Below, in pieces: positions 26,301 to 35,216 of a DNA stretch of 64,000 bases (the stretch's first letter is position 1; each line of letters opens with the position of its first letter). A program made the translations under genes and the position numbers. Below the pieces are notes generated by a model that was given only the letters and a program-made list of their open reading frames with translations, was not told the DNA's origin and ran no database searches. The stretch is from Clostridium_AD sp050717545 (GTDB lineage: Bacteria; Bacillota; Clostridia; Clostridiales; Clostridiaceae): assembly GCF_050717545.1 (NCBI RefSeq), contig NZ_JBOITN010000038.1, positions 1 through 64,000 of the forward strand, in the 5' to 3' direction.

Positions 26301-27723
26301 GATAATGAGTATTCATAAGAGTAAAGGTCTAGAATTCCCTGTTGTATTTTTAAGTGGAATGGGAAAAAACTTTAATTTAATGGATATAAATAAAAGCATA
26401 TTATTTCATCATGATTTGGGTTATGGACCTGATTATGTAGATCCAATAAGAAGAATTTCTTACCCAACGGTATTAAAGCAAGCTCTAAAAAAGACAATAA
26501 AAATAGAAAGTCTTGCAGAGGAAATGAGAGTTTTATATGTGGCTTTAACAAGGGCTAAGGAAAAATTAATAATAACTGGGTCAGTGAGGAATATAGAGAA
26601 AAATTTATCTAGAATGAGTTCTAGTTTAGAAGAAAATAGTGAAAAGCTTGGGGAATATGAAATTCTAAAAGGAAAAAGTTATTTAGATTGGATAATACCT
26701 GCAGTGATAAGGCATGTGGATGGAAAGCCGTTACGTGATCGCATTGAAATAGAGGATAATACTGGCAACCTAATAGATCATCCAGCAAGTTTTTCCGTAA
26801 GGTTTTGGAACAGGGATAACGTGAAGAAAATTGATGCGATGGATGAAGAATTAATTGAAAGCGCCGAGGAAAGGTTATCAAAACTTTATGAAAAAACTAA
26901 GCAGGATAAGTCTATAGATAATGAAGACATAGATAATAAGCTTAACGATAATAATGTTAGCGATGATGTTATAAAAGATATAATTATAAAGGATAGAGCT
27001 ATAAAAGAGATAGAAAAAAGGTTAGGATATGTTTATAAATATGAGGCGGCTACAAAAATGCCTACAGTACTTACAGTAACAGAGCTTAAAAGAAAATTTA
27101 ATGCAGAACTAACTGATGGTGATTCTAGCAATATGTTTGCTCCAAGACTTATAAATAAACCGAAGTTTTTGGATGAAGCAAAGGGGCTAACGCCAGCTGA
27201 GAGAGGAACGGCCATGCATGCAGTTGTTCAAAGGCTAGATTTATCTAACGTTGCAACATTAAGTGACATAGAAAGACAAATTGATATATTAGTAGAAAAA
27301 ATGTTGATTTCAAAGGAAGAGGCTAAAGGGATTCGCGCAGGTAAATTAGTTAAACTATTTAAAACAGAGCTTGGCCAAAGGATGATAAAGGCATTTAAGC
27401 TAAATCTGTTAAAAAGAGAAGTGCCATTCCATATGGAGATTAATAGTACGGAGATAGATAAAAGTCTTGATGAGCAAATATATGCAGATGAGAAAATAAT
27501 ACTTCAAGGAATAATTGATTGTTATTTTGAGGAAGATGGTCAAATAATTTTAGTTGATTATAAAACAGACTCGGTTAAGAATGGAGGGGTCAGCCTCTTA
27601 GTGGATAAGTATAGGTCGCAACTAGATTATTATAAAAGAGCACTCCAGGTCACACTTGAAAAACAAGTTAGTGAAAGTTATCTATACTTATTTAGCAGCG
27701 ATGAAGCGGTAGAGGTTAAATAG
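23359..27723 (+). CDS. addA: AddA subunit of the AddAB helicase-nuclease
   Basis: A UvrD-type helicase with a RecB-family nuclease at its C-terminus. Walker A is AAAAGSGKT near residue 54; the Walker B region DEYQDSN is near 510; helicase motif VRIMSIHKSKGLEFP near 985; nuclease motif VDYKTD near 1402. At 1454 residues it is about 200 longer than typical clostridial AddA. The excess lies in separate low-complexity inserts: a GDTPSETQ-type array at about 190-255, a GxGKTN pair at about 655-680, a VDK-rich run at about 835-875, and an Asp/Asn-rich run near 1180-1210. It overlaps addB by 20 bases. The start is uncertain: ATGs at 23359 and 23371 both have poorly spaced AGGAG. Confidence 0.95.
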   Translation: MKRRMFKKQVMIKKEDEVKQDENLQAEVGVSWTDDQQKAIYTRDCNILVAAAAGSGKTAVLVERIIKIVTDETRPTDIDKLLVVTFTNAAASEMRERIAAAISKELHNNPHSTLLQRQLTLLNKSSITTIHSFCLEVIRNNFHVVDLDPNFRIADATEAVLLKQEALEELFEDRYISLNENQENENSVKNLGDGPNENLGDTPSETQGDTPSETQGDTPSKNLGDTPNLLFENLGDTPSETQGDTPSKNLGDTPSFINLVEAYSNNKEDLGLQGIVLSLYNFAMSSTNPAEWLIDSAEEFNIKDGYSFSDTPWAKVLMEDVNIELLGIEKVMNKALKIIENNEAITLYYEVFKSDLALIADLVSAANNSFESLATAFEGLAFVKLTTIKACKNKEKQKQVQEIRNKVKKQLQELQEQMMNASSESSLADIKELYPLMKELSGLVIDLQEKYREKKKERSIIDFNDFEHYCLDILMEKNEDGEVIIGGDGKPEPSAVAIGLRNKYEEILIDEYQDSNMVQETLLNIISREKIGAPNVFMVGDVKQSIYRFRQARPELFLEKYNRYSKDEGAKTRKITLYKNFRSREAVINAVNYIFKQIMCKNIGDLDYTDEEALNLGAHFDELEGDGVVGGPVEIHLIEKEIKDPGEDNAENDEESGGRGKTNETEDETESEGQGKTNDEETPTNIEIEARIVAKRIKELMSHNDDQGNEIEPFKVYDKNIKEYRDVQYKDIVILLRATSAWAPPFLEQLNLENIPVYADTGTGYFSTIEIQIIMSLLQIIDNPRQDIPMLAVLRSPIGGFTSEELVDIRIGQREMTFYEAMVNYSGINETRNDDKERDFVDKAGVDADKQSNSVDEKVNPVDKDNMTYESSTNEKDLTKVKLIKFLKKLDHFREINTYMPIDEFIWHLYTQTGYYGYIGAMPGGSQRQANLKVLFQRARQYEETSYKGLFNFINFINKLKISSGDMGSAKTLGENEDVVRIMSIHKSKGLEFPVVFLSGMGKNFNLMDINKSILFHHDLGYGPDYVDPIRRISYPTVLKQALKKTIKIESLAEEMRVLYVALTRAKEKLIITGSVRNIEKNLSRMSSSLEENSEKLGEYEILKGKSYLDWIIPAVIRHVDGKPLRDRIEIEDNTGNLIDHPASFSVRFWNRDNVKKIDAMDEELIESAEERLSKLYEKTKQDKSIDNEDIDNKLNDNNVSDDVIKDIIIKDRAIKEIEKRLGYVYKYEAATKMPTVLTVTELKRKFNAELTDGDSSNMFAPRLINKPKFLDEAKGLTPAERGTAMHAVVQRLDLSNVATLSDIERQIDILVEKMLISKEEAKGIRAGKLVKLFKTELGQRMIKAFKLNLLKREVPFHMEINSTEIDKSLDEQIYADEKIILQGIIDCYFEEDGQIILVDYKTDSVKNGGVSLLVDKYRSQLDYYKRALQVTLEKQVSESYLYLFSSDEAVEVK
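23926..24122 (+). repeat. 24-base in-frame palindromic array inside addA
   Basis: Eight GD(T/G)P units, mostly on a 24-base period, encode GDTPSETQ or GDTPSKNL. Most units carry the G4-ACA-C4 palindrome GGGGACACCCC. The first unit reads CCTTGGGGACGG, the same as the intergenic repeat cores. The minus strand is also open through the array. It interrupts AddA between the ELFEDRY and FINLVEAY segments. Confidence 0.92.
25321..25400 (+). repeat. 45-base in-frame duplication inside addA
   Basis: GAAAGTGGGGGACGGGGC at 25321 recurs at 25366 as GAAAGTGAGGGACAGGGC. The encoded pair is ESGGRGKTNE and ESEGQGKTND. Both cores resemble the GGGAC(G/A)G repeat family. Confidence 0.75.
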
Positions 27724-28083
27724 CTAAAGTTGATAACCGTCCCCCAAGGTTAGCCCAAGGAAGAGCAAAAGTTAATAACCGTCCCCCAAGGTTGACCCCA
27801 AGGAACAGCCAAAGTTGATAACCGTCCCCCAAGGTTAGCCCAAGGAAGAGCAAAAGTTAATGACTGTCCCTCGAGGTTGGTTCGAAGATGCACTAAAGTT
27901 GATAACCGTCCCCCATGGTTAGCCCAAGGAAGAGCAAAAGTTAATGACTGTCCCTCGAGGTTGGTTGAAAGATGCACTAAAGTTGATAACCGTCCCTCGA
28001 GGTTAGCTAAAGGAACAGCCAAAGTTGATAACCGTCCCCCAAGGTTGACCCCAAGGATGAGCAAAAGTTGATAACCGTCCCCA
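27724..28083 (+). repeat. Nine-copy 42-base tandem array between addA and sbcD
   Basis: It starts one base after the addA stop and ends about 25 bases before the sbcD start. Units start at about 27724, 27766, 27809, 27851, 27893, 27935, 27977, 28019 and 28062, with 42-43 base spacing. Each begins (C)AAAGTT(G/A)AT(A/G)AC(C/T)GTCCC, the inverse of GGGACGGTTATCAA, and most continue (C)CAAGGTTAGCCCAAGG or TCGAGGTTGG. Two unit types partly alternate. The array has no start codon with a ribosome site of its own, and fills the whole intergenic space. Confidence 0.93.
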
Positions 28084-28110
28084 CCTAAAAAGAAGAAAGG
28101 AGCGACTAAA

Positions 28111-29370
28111 ATGAGAATACTTCACACATCAGATTGGCATTTAGGTAAAACTTTAGAGCAATACAGTAGGCTAGATGAGCAGGAAGAATTTCTAGAAGAG
28201 TTTACCTATATAGTTAAGAATAATGATATAGATTTAGTTCTTATTGCTGGAGATATCTATGATAATGGGAATCCACCGGCAAGAGCAGAAAAGATGTTTT
28301 ATAGTACGCTTAATGAGATAACTAAAAGCGGGAAAACTGCAGTGCTTATTGTTGCGGGTAATCATGATAACCCAGAGAGGCTAGTTGCTGCGAGTCCACT
28401 TGCTTATGAACATGGGGTTGTACTATTAGGTGAACCAAAGAGTATAGCAAGAGAAGGCGTATTTGGTGATTTTAATACTGATAATAAGTACGATTTTGAA
28501 ATAATAGAGAGTGGTGAAGGTTTTTTAGAAGTTAGCATAAGAGGCGAAAAAGCAGTAATTATAACACTTCCTTATCCAAGTGAAAAAAGGTTAAATGAAG
28601 TGTTATCAACAGGACTTGGAGATGAGGAAAGGCAGAAAAGCTATTCTGATAGAATTGGAGAGCTTCTGGAAAAATTATCACCAAAATATAGAGATGACAC
28701 CATAAACCTAGTAGTATCCCACCTTTACGCTATGGGCGGAGAGGAAAGTGGATCAGAGAGAAGTATACAACTAGGGGGAAGTCTCTCGGTTTCTCCAAAT
28801 AAGTTCCCAGATAAAGCGCAATATACGGCTCTTGGTCATCTTCATAGACCACAAAAGGTGCCAGGAACTAAAGGCAAGATAAGATATTCCGGTTCACCTA
28901 TTCAATATAGTAAAAGCGAAATAAACTATAGCAAGGGAGCGTACATTGTAGATGTTAAAGCCGGCCAGGATGCCCATATTTCACAAGTTATGTTTAGAAA
29001 CTACAAACCTATAGAGGTATGGAAGTGTGAAAGCGTTGAAGAAGCATTAGAAAAATGTCAACTTGAGGGTGAAAAAAATATTTGGGTATACCTTGAGATA
29101 AAGACAAAGGAAATAATAAGCACAGAGAATATAAAGGAAATGAAAAGGCTTAGAGCAGATATAGTTTCAGTACAGCCAATAATAGAGGACTTTGAGAGCG
29201 AAGAAGAATTAATAGAAAGCCTTAGAGAAAAATCTATGGAGGAAATGTTTAAAGAATATTTTACAAAGGCACGTGGAGGACTTGAACCATCAAGTGAGCT
29301 TATGGACTTATTTTTGAGTATAGCATATGGCGAGGAGGGAGAACCGAAAAATGAAACCAGTAAATCTTAA
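28111..29370 (+). CDS. sbcD: SbcD nuclease subunit (Mre11-type)
   Basis: A 419-residue metallophosphoesterase. The five phosphoesterase motifs are visible: HTSDWHLG (6-13), AGDIYD near 48, GNHDN near 89, the SHLY histidine near 204 and GHLHRPQ near 244. The SbcCD complex uses ATP to cut hairpins and protein-blocked ends with 3'-5' exonuclease and endonuclease activity. AAAGGAG precedes the ATG directly after the repeat array. The gene overlaps sbcC by 20 bases, so the subunits are translationally coupled. It lies in the same orientation as addBA, forming a DNA-end-processing block. Confidence 0.96.
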   Translation: MRILHTSDWHLGKTLEQYSRLDEQEEFLEEFTYIVKNNDIDLVLIAGDIYDNGNPPARAEKMFYSTLNEITKSGKTAVLIVAGNHDNPERLVAASPLAYEHGVVLLGEPKSIAREGVFGDFNTDNKYDFEIIESGEGFLEVSIRGEKAVIITLPYPSEKRLNEVLSTGLGDEERQKSYSDRIGELLEKLSPKYRDDTINLVVSHLYAMGGEESGSERSIQLGGSLSVSPNKFPDKAQYTALGHLHRPQKVPGTKGKIRYSGSPIQYSKSEINYSKGAYIVDVKAGQDAHISQVMFRNYKPIEVWKCESVEEALEKCQLEGEKNIWVYLEIKTKEIISTENIKEMKRLRADIVSVQPIIEDFESEEELIESLREKSMEEMFKEYFTKARGGLEPSSELMDLFLSIAYGEEGEPKNETSKS

Positions 29371-32300
29371 GATAAAAGGGTTAAATTCTTTTGTGGAGCA
29401 ACAAATTATTGAATTTTCAAAGCTTACAGAAAAAGGACTTTTCGGGATTTTTGGCCCAACAGCTAGTGGTAAATCAACTATTTTAGATGGGATAACTATA
29501 GCTCTTTATGGAAAAGTATCTAGAGATACCAAAGAGTTTGTAAATACAGAAACAAATGTGGTAGAGGTGAGTTTTGATTTTGAAATTGGTCTGGGCAAAA
29601 CTCGAAAGGCGTATAGAGCAGAGCGGAGTATAAAAAGATTAAAGACAGGGAACTTTAAAACGGCATATGCAAGACTTATAGAATTAAATAAAGAAAACCC
29701 TGAAGATAGCCAGGTGCTTGCAGAGGGACCTAAAGAGGTAGAAGAGAATATTATATCGATTATAGGTCTTAAAGTTGAGGATTTTACAAGGTCAGTGGTG
29801 TTGCCCCAGGGGAAGTTCAATGAATTTTTAAAGCTTACGGGAAAAGAAAGAAGAAATATGCTTGAGAGAATATTTGCTTTAGAAAAATATGGGACCAAAC
29901 TTTATGAAAAGATAAGAACAGTTAGAAATGAAAATTTAAAGGCTATAAATGTGATTGAGGGAGAAATGAAGGGTTATGAGAATGTAGGGGAAGAAGCTCA
30001 TACTCAGATAAAATTAGCGTTAGATGCCCTAAAAGAAGAAGAAAAAGAAACTAAAAAGCAGAAAAACAGTTTAGACAAAGAGTATGAAGAGTACAAAACT
30101 ACATGGGAATTACAAAAGGAAAAAGATCAATATATTATAAAGGAAGCTCAGTTAAAAGAGCAATCAGAAGAAATTGAAAATAAAAAAGAAAAATTCACTA
30201 AGGGAGGGTTAGCTTTAAATGTGAAACCCTTTATTGATAATGTAGCTGAAACTCAAAAAAGTTTAGAAATAAATAAAATTAGAATGGAAAAACTGAGCAG
30301 TGATTTTTTAGTTATAAATGAAAAATTGAATATTACAAAAATTTCTTATGATGAAGCCTTAAAAAACAAGAATGTTAAATTGCCAAAGCTTATTGAAAAA
30401 GAAGTAGGTTTAAAACAAGCTACTTATATTGAAGAAAAAAAAGTTGAGCTAGCTGACCAGAAGGATATTCTTTTACGAAAACATAACGAACTTACCCGGA
30501 ATATAAAAGAAAAAAGTTTAAATGTGATTATGCTTGATGAAGGTAAAGCAAAAATAGATAAACAGTTAAAACTTTCTGAGGAGAAACTAAACGAAATAGA
30601 AATATTGCCCGAATATAGGGAAAAGTTGTACAACACTTATAATAGTGAGCTTGAAGTAACCTCAGCACAAAAAAATGTAGAAGAACTTAAAAATAAGGGC
30701 GAAATATTAAAAAAAGCCTTGTATGATGCGGATGTATTTCATAAAAAAGTTATAACGGAGCAGGAAAATAAACAAAATAAATTAGTATTTTTAGAGAGAA
30801 AAGGCGTGGAAATAGCGAATAATTTCCCGGGAGATAATAATTTGTTGTTAGAAAAACAGGAAGCCTACAACGGGTTGCGAGTTGACTTAGAAAAAGCAAA
30901 TGAAAACCAAAAAATAAAGGTCGATTTCGAGGGGAAATATGATAAAACCAGCGTTGAAAGTGAAAAGATTAAGTTAAATATAAAAATATCAGAAGAAACT
31001 ATAGAAAATGTGAAAATGCAGGTTAAAGCTGTAGAAGTCGAAATAAAGTTAATAGAACAAGTAAGACTTGCAGCAATGTTAGCTTCTGATTTAGAGGATG
31101 GAAATATGTGCCCTGTATGTGGATCCCAGCATCATCCAAAATTAGCAGAGCTCGTAGTGGATACTAATTTAGAAGCTAAGAAAGAGTTAAAGAAAAGTCT
31201 TGAGTTAAATCTTGAAAAACTATCAAAGAGTTTTCAAAAGGAGCAAATAAAACTTGCAGAAGTTTTGAAAGACTTGCAGTACCTAAGTAATCAACTAGAA
31301 ATAGTTAAACAAAAACTAGAAGGCATAAACATAAAAGAACTAGAAACCCACAGTAAGGCAAGTGAGACATTGTTATTAGAGTTTAAAGAAAAAATTGAAA
31401 TATACAATAAAGAAAAAACAGGATTAGATGTGGAACTTGTTAAATTACGGGATGAGAAAAGTAAAGTAGATATGGAAGAAGCAAAAATTGGCGAAGGTTT
31501 AAGGCAGAAAAATGAAACCTTAATAACGCTAAGGGAAGAGTCATCTGTTTCGCAAAAGGCGTTAGAACTATTACAAGAAAAACACAAAATTCTAACTGAG
31601 GACTTACAGCGTGAGGAGTCCTTAAGTAAGCAAAATAAGGATGATATAGCAACATCAATGACCATAAAACAAAAGATACAGAAGATTAAGACAATAGATA
31701 ACGAAGTAATAAAATTAACGGCTATGACTCGAAAACTGAGATTAGAGCTAGTGGAATTAGAAAAGCAGAAGGCGGGTATTGATAAGGAGCTAAGAGAGTT
31801 AACTACCTCAAAAACAGAAATAGAAACTAGTGGTAAAGAGAAAAAGGCTGAAATCGATCGTTTGAATATCCAAATAGTTGAATTATGTGGATTTACTCCT
31901 TCACTAGGGCAAACGCCAAAAATTGAAATAGAAAAAGTAAGAAATGAAATAAAAGATATCACATTAAAAGAGACCACTTTGAAAGAAGTTTTAGAAAAAG
32001 AAAACATAGAAAAACAAAGAGTGCTAACTCAAAAAACAAGTGAAGAAGACAGAAAAGAAATGCTTCTAAAGATGTTATTAGAGGGACAAGATAGATTAGA
32101 TTTATCTCTTAAAGAAAATGGTTTTGAAACTCAAATCATGGCGACGTCTTATTTAGTTCCAAGAGAAGTTTTGATGCTTTTAGAAAAAGAGATAAAACAA
32201 TACGAAGAACTTAAACATAACATCACTTATAATTTACAAAGGTTAGAAAATATTCTTAATGGAAAAGTAATAGATTTAGTTATCTTTGAAGAACTAAAAG

Positions 32301-32950
32301 TGAAAAGAGAAGCTATTGGTGTTCTTTTAGAAGAAAAAACAAAAGAGATAGGAGCTCAGTATGGAGCCCTAAAGGAAATGGAAAGAAAACTAGAAGAGGT
32401 TAAATCGCTATTAATAACAAGAAAAAAAGTAGAACATAAGCTTGGTCTTTTAAAAGAACTTGATAATTTAATCCAAGGGAATAAATTTGTAGAATATGTG
32501 GCTATGAAGCAGCTGAAATATATTTCTATGGAAGCCTCAAAACGTTTGAAGGATATAACAAGAGGACGTTATGCATTGGAGCTCGATGCTGATGGCGCAT
32601 TTGTAATGAGGGATGATTTTAATGGAGGGACAAGACGTGAGACTAATACATTATCAGGTGGAGAAACCTTTTTAACATCTCTATGCCTTGCGCTTGCGCT
32701 TTCATCACAGATTCAATTAAAGGGCAGTGCGCCACTGGAGTTCTTCTTTTTGGATGAAGGGTTTGGAACGCTAGATACGGATTTACTTGATATAGTTATG
32801 AACTCACTTGAAAAACTTCATTCAGCTACATTGTCTGTGGGAATAATAAGTCATGTGGAAGAGCTTAAAAATAGGGTGCCAATAAAACTAATAGTATCAC
32901 CAGCAGAGCAGGGACAGGGAGGAAGCAAGGTAAAGCTAGAGTACACTTAG
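29351..32950 (+). CDS. sbcC: SbcC ATPase subunit (Rad50-type SMC-like)
   Basis: A 1199-residue protein. The ATG at 29351 is chosen over one at 29327 because GAGGAGGGA sits 11 bases before it and MKPVNLKIKGLNSF is the normal family N-terminus. Walker A is GPTASGKST near 33-41. Two long coiled coils flank the zinc hook CPVC (Cys587, Cys590). The C-terminal lobe has the LSGGE signature and Walker B FFFLDEGFGTLD. The C-terminus carries a small GQGGS stretch encoded by a GGGACAGGG-containing sequence, perhaps another trace of the repeat family. A terminator follows at 33071. Confidence 0.96.
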   Translation: MKPVNLKIKGLNSFVEQQIIEFSKLTEKGLFGIFGPTASGKSTILDGITIALYGKVSRDTKEFVNTETNVVEVSFDFEIGLGKTRKAYRAERSIKRLKTGNFKTAYARLIELNKENPEDSQVLAEGPKEVEENIISIIGLKVEDFTRSVVLPQGKFNEFLKLTGKERRNMLERIFALEKYGTKLYEKIRTVRNENLKAINVIEGEMKGYENVGEEAHTQIKLALDALKEEEKETKKQKNSLDKEYEEYKTTWELQKEKDQYIIKEAQLKEQSEEIENKKEKFTKGGLALNVKPFIDNVAETQKSLEINKIRMEKLSSDFLVINEKLNITKISYDEALKNKNVKLPKLIEKEVGLKQATYIEEKKVELADQKDILLRKHNELTRNIKEKSLNVIMLDEGKAKIDKQLKLSEEKLNEIEILPEYREKLYNTYNSELEVTSAQKNVEELKNKGEILKKALYDADVFHKKVITEQENKQNKLVFLERKGVEIANNFPGDNNLLLEKQEAYNGLRVDLEKANENQKIKVDFEGKYDKTSVESEKIKLNIKISEETIENVKMQVKAVEVEIKLIEQVRLAAMLASDLEDGNMCPVCGSQHHPKLAELVVDTNLEAKKELKKSLELNLEKLSKSFQKEQIKLAEVLKDLQYLSNQLEIVKQKLEGINIKELETHSKASETLLLEFKEKIEIYNKEKTGLDVELVKLRDEKSKVDMEEAKIGEGLRQKNETLITLREESSVSQKALELLQEKHKILTEDLQREESLSKQNKDDIATSMTIKQKIQKIKTIDNEVIKLTAMTRKLRLELVELEKQKAGIDKELRELTTSKTEIETSGKEKKAEIDRLNIQIVELCGFTPSLGQTPKIEIEKVRNEIKDITLKETTLKEVLEKENIEKQRVLTQKTSEEDRKEMLLKMLLEGQDRLDLSLKENGFETQIMATSYLVPREVLMLLEKEIKQYEELKHNITYNLQRLENILNGKVIDLVIFEELKVKREAIGVLLEEKTKEIGAQYGALKEMERKLEEVKSLLITRKKVEHKLGLLKELDNLIQGNKFVEYVAMKQLKYISMEASKRLKDITRGRYALELDADGAFVMRDDFNGGTRRETNTLSGGETFLTSLCLALALSSQIQLKGSAPLEFFFLDEGFGTLDTDLLDIVMNSLEKLHSATLSVGIISHVEELKNRVPIKLIVSPAEQGQGGSKVKLEYT

Positions 32951-32984
32951 GGGAAATCGCATGCAGATGGGGGCGTGAAATTTC

Positions 32985-33055
32985 TCTTGTGCGTCTTGTA
33001 ATTAGAGTTTGCAACGTGAAATTTGATTAATAAATTCTAATCTTTTGAAAATCTG
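32985..33055 (+). repeat. Possible dispersed repeat downstream of sbcC
   Basis: The 372-base gap after sbcC contains CAACGTGAAATTTGATTAAT and following bases (33012-33046). These match a segment at 41650-41684 at roughly three quarters of positions, and both are preceded by a GCGT-CTTG stretch. It may be an eroded copy of one mobile or structured element. A shorter CGTGAAATTT copy lies at about 32974. Confidence 0.35.
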
Positions 33056-33070
33056 AAATTCTCTATATTG

Positions 33071-33110
33071 TGCATCAATCATATATTTATGGTTGATGCA
33101 TTATTTTTTT
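33071..33110 (+). terminator. Terminator of the addBA-sbcDC block
   Basis: TGCATCAATCAT pairs with ATGGTTGATGCA (33071-33100) with one mismatch, followed by TTATTTTTTT. Confidence 0.85.
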
Positions 33111-33239
33111 CATCCATAACCAACACACATAACCAACATATACTGTAACCAGCAATAAAATAAATACATAACACAGGAAAAATGCAATTATTTACAATAT
33201 ATAGATGTTTTACTTTAATATAACTGATTTACATTTAGC

Positions 33240-33269
33240 TTGAAATTGATTAGGTTTATGAGATATAAT
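33240..33269 (+). promoter_or_regulatory. Promoter of the PAS histidine kinase gene
   Basis: TTGAAA at 33240-33245 and TATAAT at 33264-33269 with an 18-base spacer, 54 bases before the ATG. Between the sbcC terminator and this promoter I see only a CATAACCAACA direct repeat near 33115-33140. Confidence 0.7.
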
Positions 33270-33322
33270 AATAGATATTAAGGAATTGGCATATACTAAT
33301 ATGAGCTCAAGGGGCGGTTACT

Positions 33323-35023
33323 ATGAAAGAAAGGATTTTTGAAAACTTTAATTTAGATAAACAAAATAAAAAAAATCAACAGTTAGAGCAACAAAATACA
33401 CAGCTAATTAGTATAATTGAAAATTTGTCTGAGGGAGTAATTCTTGCGGACGATAAAGGGATATTTATAATGGTAAATCCACAAGCAAAAAAGTTGATTT
33501 ATCAATGTGACAAAGTAATTGATATAGGTGATGATCATAAAAAAAGTAGGGCATTTGACTTGAGAGGCAATGAGATACCATATGAAAACTTTTCTCAAAT
33601 TAGAGCGCTAAGAGGTGAAAGAGTAAAAAACGCTAAGATTTCCATAAGACATCCTAATAAAGAGTGTTTTCTGGAAGCTAGTTCAATCCCGATTTATAAT
33701 GCAAGTGGAGATTTAACTATGGTAGTATCGTATTTTCATGATGTTACGGAAACAATAAAGCAATCTAGAAAGACTGAAGAAATTTGTAATAGGGCTATGA
33801 CGAAATACCTAAAACAAGAAGAAGCTATAAGAAGACGATATGAAATGTTGAACAGAGTCATAGATACGTTTAGTTTACCTGTTGCTACATTATCATGTCC
33901 AGACTTAAAGATAAAGGATATTAATAAAAAGGCATTTGATATCATTAAATTATTGAGTGGTAATTTTAAATCAATCGAGCACATTAAAGATAAAAAAATT
34001 GAAGATATATTTAAAGCATTCAAAACAAGTGATTATTACCAGTGTATTAGAGAGGTGTTAAAAGAAAAGAAAACTAAGCGTTTGAATAAAAAAAAGCATT
34101 GGGTAAATGAAGAAGAGGTATATTGTAATATTATTTTTGAACCATTGTTTGAAGGCGATGGAGAAGTACAGGAAATATTAATTTTAATAATAGATGTTAC
34201 TCCTGAAATAAAGTCTACTATAGGCATGGAAAAAGCATTAAAATTACAGGGAGAATTCATTGTTAACATATCCCATGAACTTAAAACACCACTAAATGTT
34301 ATATGTGCAACAGCTCAGTTATTTAATATGTATTGCACTAGTGGATCACTCGATGAGAAGAAGGATACAATTATTAAATATATAGAATCAATTAATCAAA
34401 ATTCATATAGATTATCTAAAATTATTAATAACATAGTTGATTTATCTAAAATTGAAGCAGGATTTTTTAAACTGAATTTATCAAATAACAATATAGTCGA
34501 AGTTGTAGAAGAAATAGTGACGTCTGTGACAACTTTTACTGACAGTAAAGGATTAAATATTATTTTTGATACGGATGTAGAAGAAAAAATTATTGCTTGC
34601 GATACAGAAAAAACAGAGAGAATAGTATTAAACCTTATATCAAATGCTATAAAATTTTCAGATGCCGGCGATGAAATATTTGTAGCTGTTAAAGATAAAA
34701 ATGAATTTGTTGAAATATCAGTGAAAGATAATGGCATTGGTATTGAAGAAAAGGACTTGGATATGATATTTGATAGATTTAAGCAAGTAGAAAAATCGTT
34801 ATCAAGAAATACAGAAGGTACAGGTATCGGCTTGAGTTTTGTTAAATCCATTGTAGAATTACATGGTGGTAGCATATCTGTTGAAAGTAAATTTGGGAAA
34901 GGAAGCAAGTTTACAGTTAAGATTCCTTCTAGAAAGGTACTTAAAGAAAATATGATATATAGTAGCAAAGTGCCAAGTATAAATCAAAGTATACGAGTCG
35001 AACTTTCGGATGTTTATAAGTAA
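33323..35023 (+). CDS. Cytosolic PAS-PAS sensor histidine kinase (orphan)
   Basis: A 566-residue kinase without membrane segments. A short N-terminal coiled coil (about 12-30) precedes a first PAS domain (about 30-150) and a second divergent PAS (about 175-300). The dimerisation domain has phosphoacceptor His318 in NISHELKTPLN. The ATPase domain has NLISNAIKFS, DNGIGI and GTGIGLSFVK. No response regulator is adjacent. Orphan multi-PAS kinases in clostridia are often linked to sporulation (Spo0A phosphorylation), but nothing here proves that. It is monocistronic from the promoter above. A hydrophobic or redox ligand for the PAS domains is possible but unseen. Confidence 0.9.
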   Translation: MKERIFENFNLDKQNKKNQQLEQQNTQLISIIENLSEGVILADDKGIFIMVNPQAKKLIYQCDKVIDIGDDHKKSRAFDLRGNEIPYENFSQIRALRGERVKNAKISIRHPNKECFLEASSIPIYNASGDLTMVVSYFHDVTETIKQSRKTEEICNRAMTKYLKQEEAIRRRYEMLNRVIDTFSLPVATLSCPDLKIKDINKKAFDIIKLLSGNFKSIEHIKDKKIEDIFKAFKTSDYYQCIREVLKEKKTKRLNKKKHWVNEEEVYCNIIFEPLFEGDGEVQEILILIIDVTPEIKSTIGMEKALKLQGEFIVNISHELKTPLNVICATAQLFNMYCTSGSLDEKKDTIIKYIESINQNSYRLSKIINNIVDLSKIEAGFFKLNLSNNNIVEVVEEIVTSVTTFTDSKGLNIIFDTDVEEKIIACDTEKTERIVLNLISNAIKFSDAGDEIFVAVKDKNEFVEISVKDNGIGIEEKDLDMIFDRFKQVEKSLSRNTEGTGIGLSFVKSIVELHGGSISVESKFGKGSKFTVKIPSRKVLKENMIYSSKVPSINQSIRVELSDVYK

Positions 35024-35216
35024 TTTTATTAATGATCTAAACCACAATTACTCTCACAATAATATATCTTAAACCAGTAGGGAACGGGAAGCTAACCCCT
35101 TCCCAAGATACATGGATAAAAATAATAAAAATACCATATATAACTTATTTACAGTTTATTAACATTATGATATAGTTTAATAAAATGTAAAAAAATATCA
35201 TATGGGGGTAGATGAC

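Noticed and set aside
27750..28064. Open frames on both strands through the 42-base array (104 residues on the minus strand)
   Set aside because: Openness follows from a period divisible by three with no stop in the unit. There is no ribosome site, and the peptide is only a translation of the repeat.
27724..28083. CRISPR-like appearance of the 42-base array
   Set aside because: The repeat occupies the full period; there are no unique spacers and no cas genes.
31291..32007. 238-residue minus-strand frame inside sbcC
   Set aside because: Ser/Phe/Leu-rich antisense of a coiled coil; no ribosome site and no recognisable domain.
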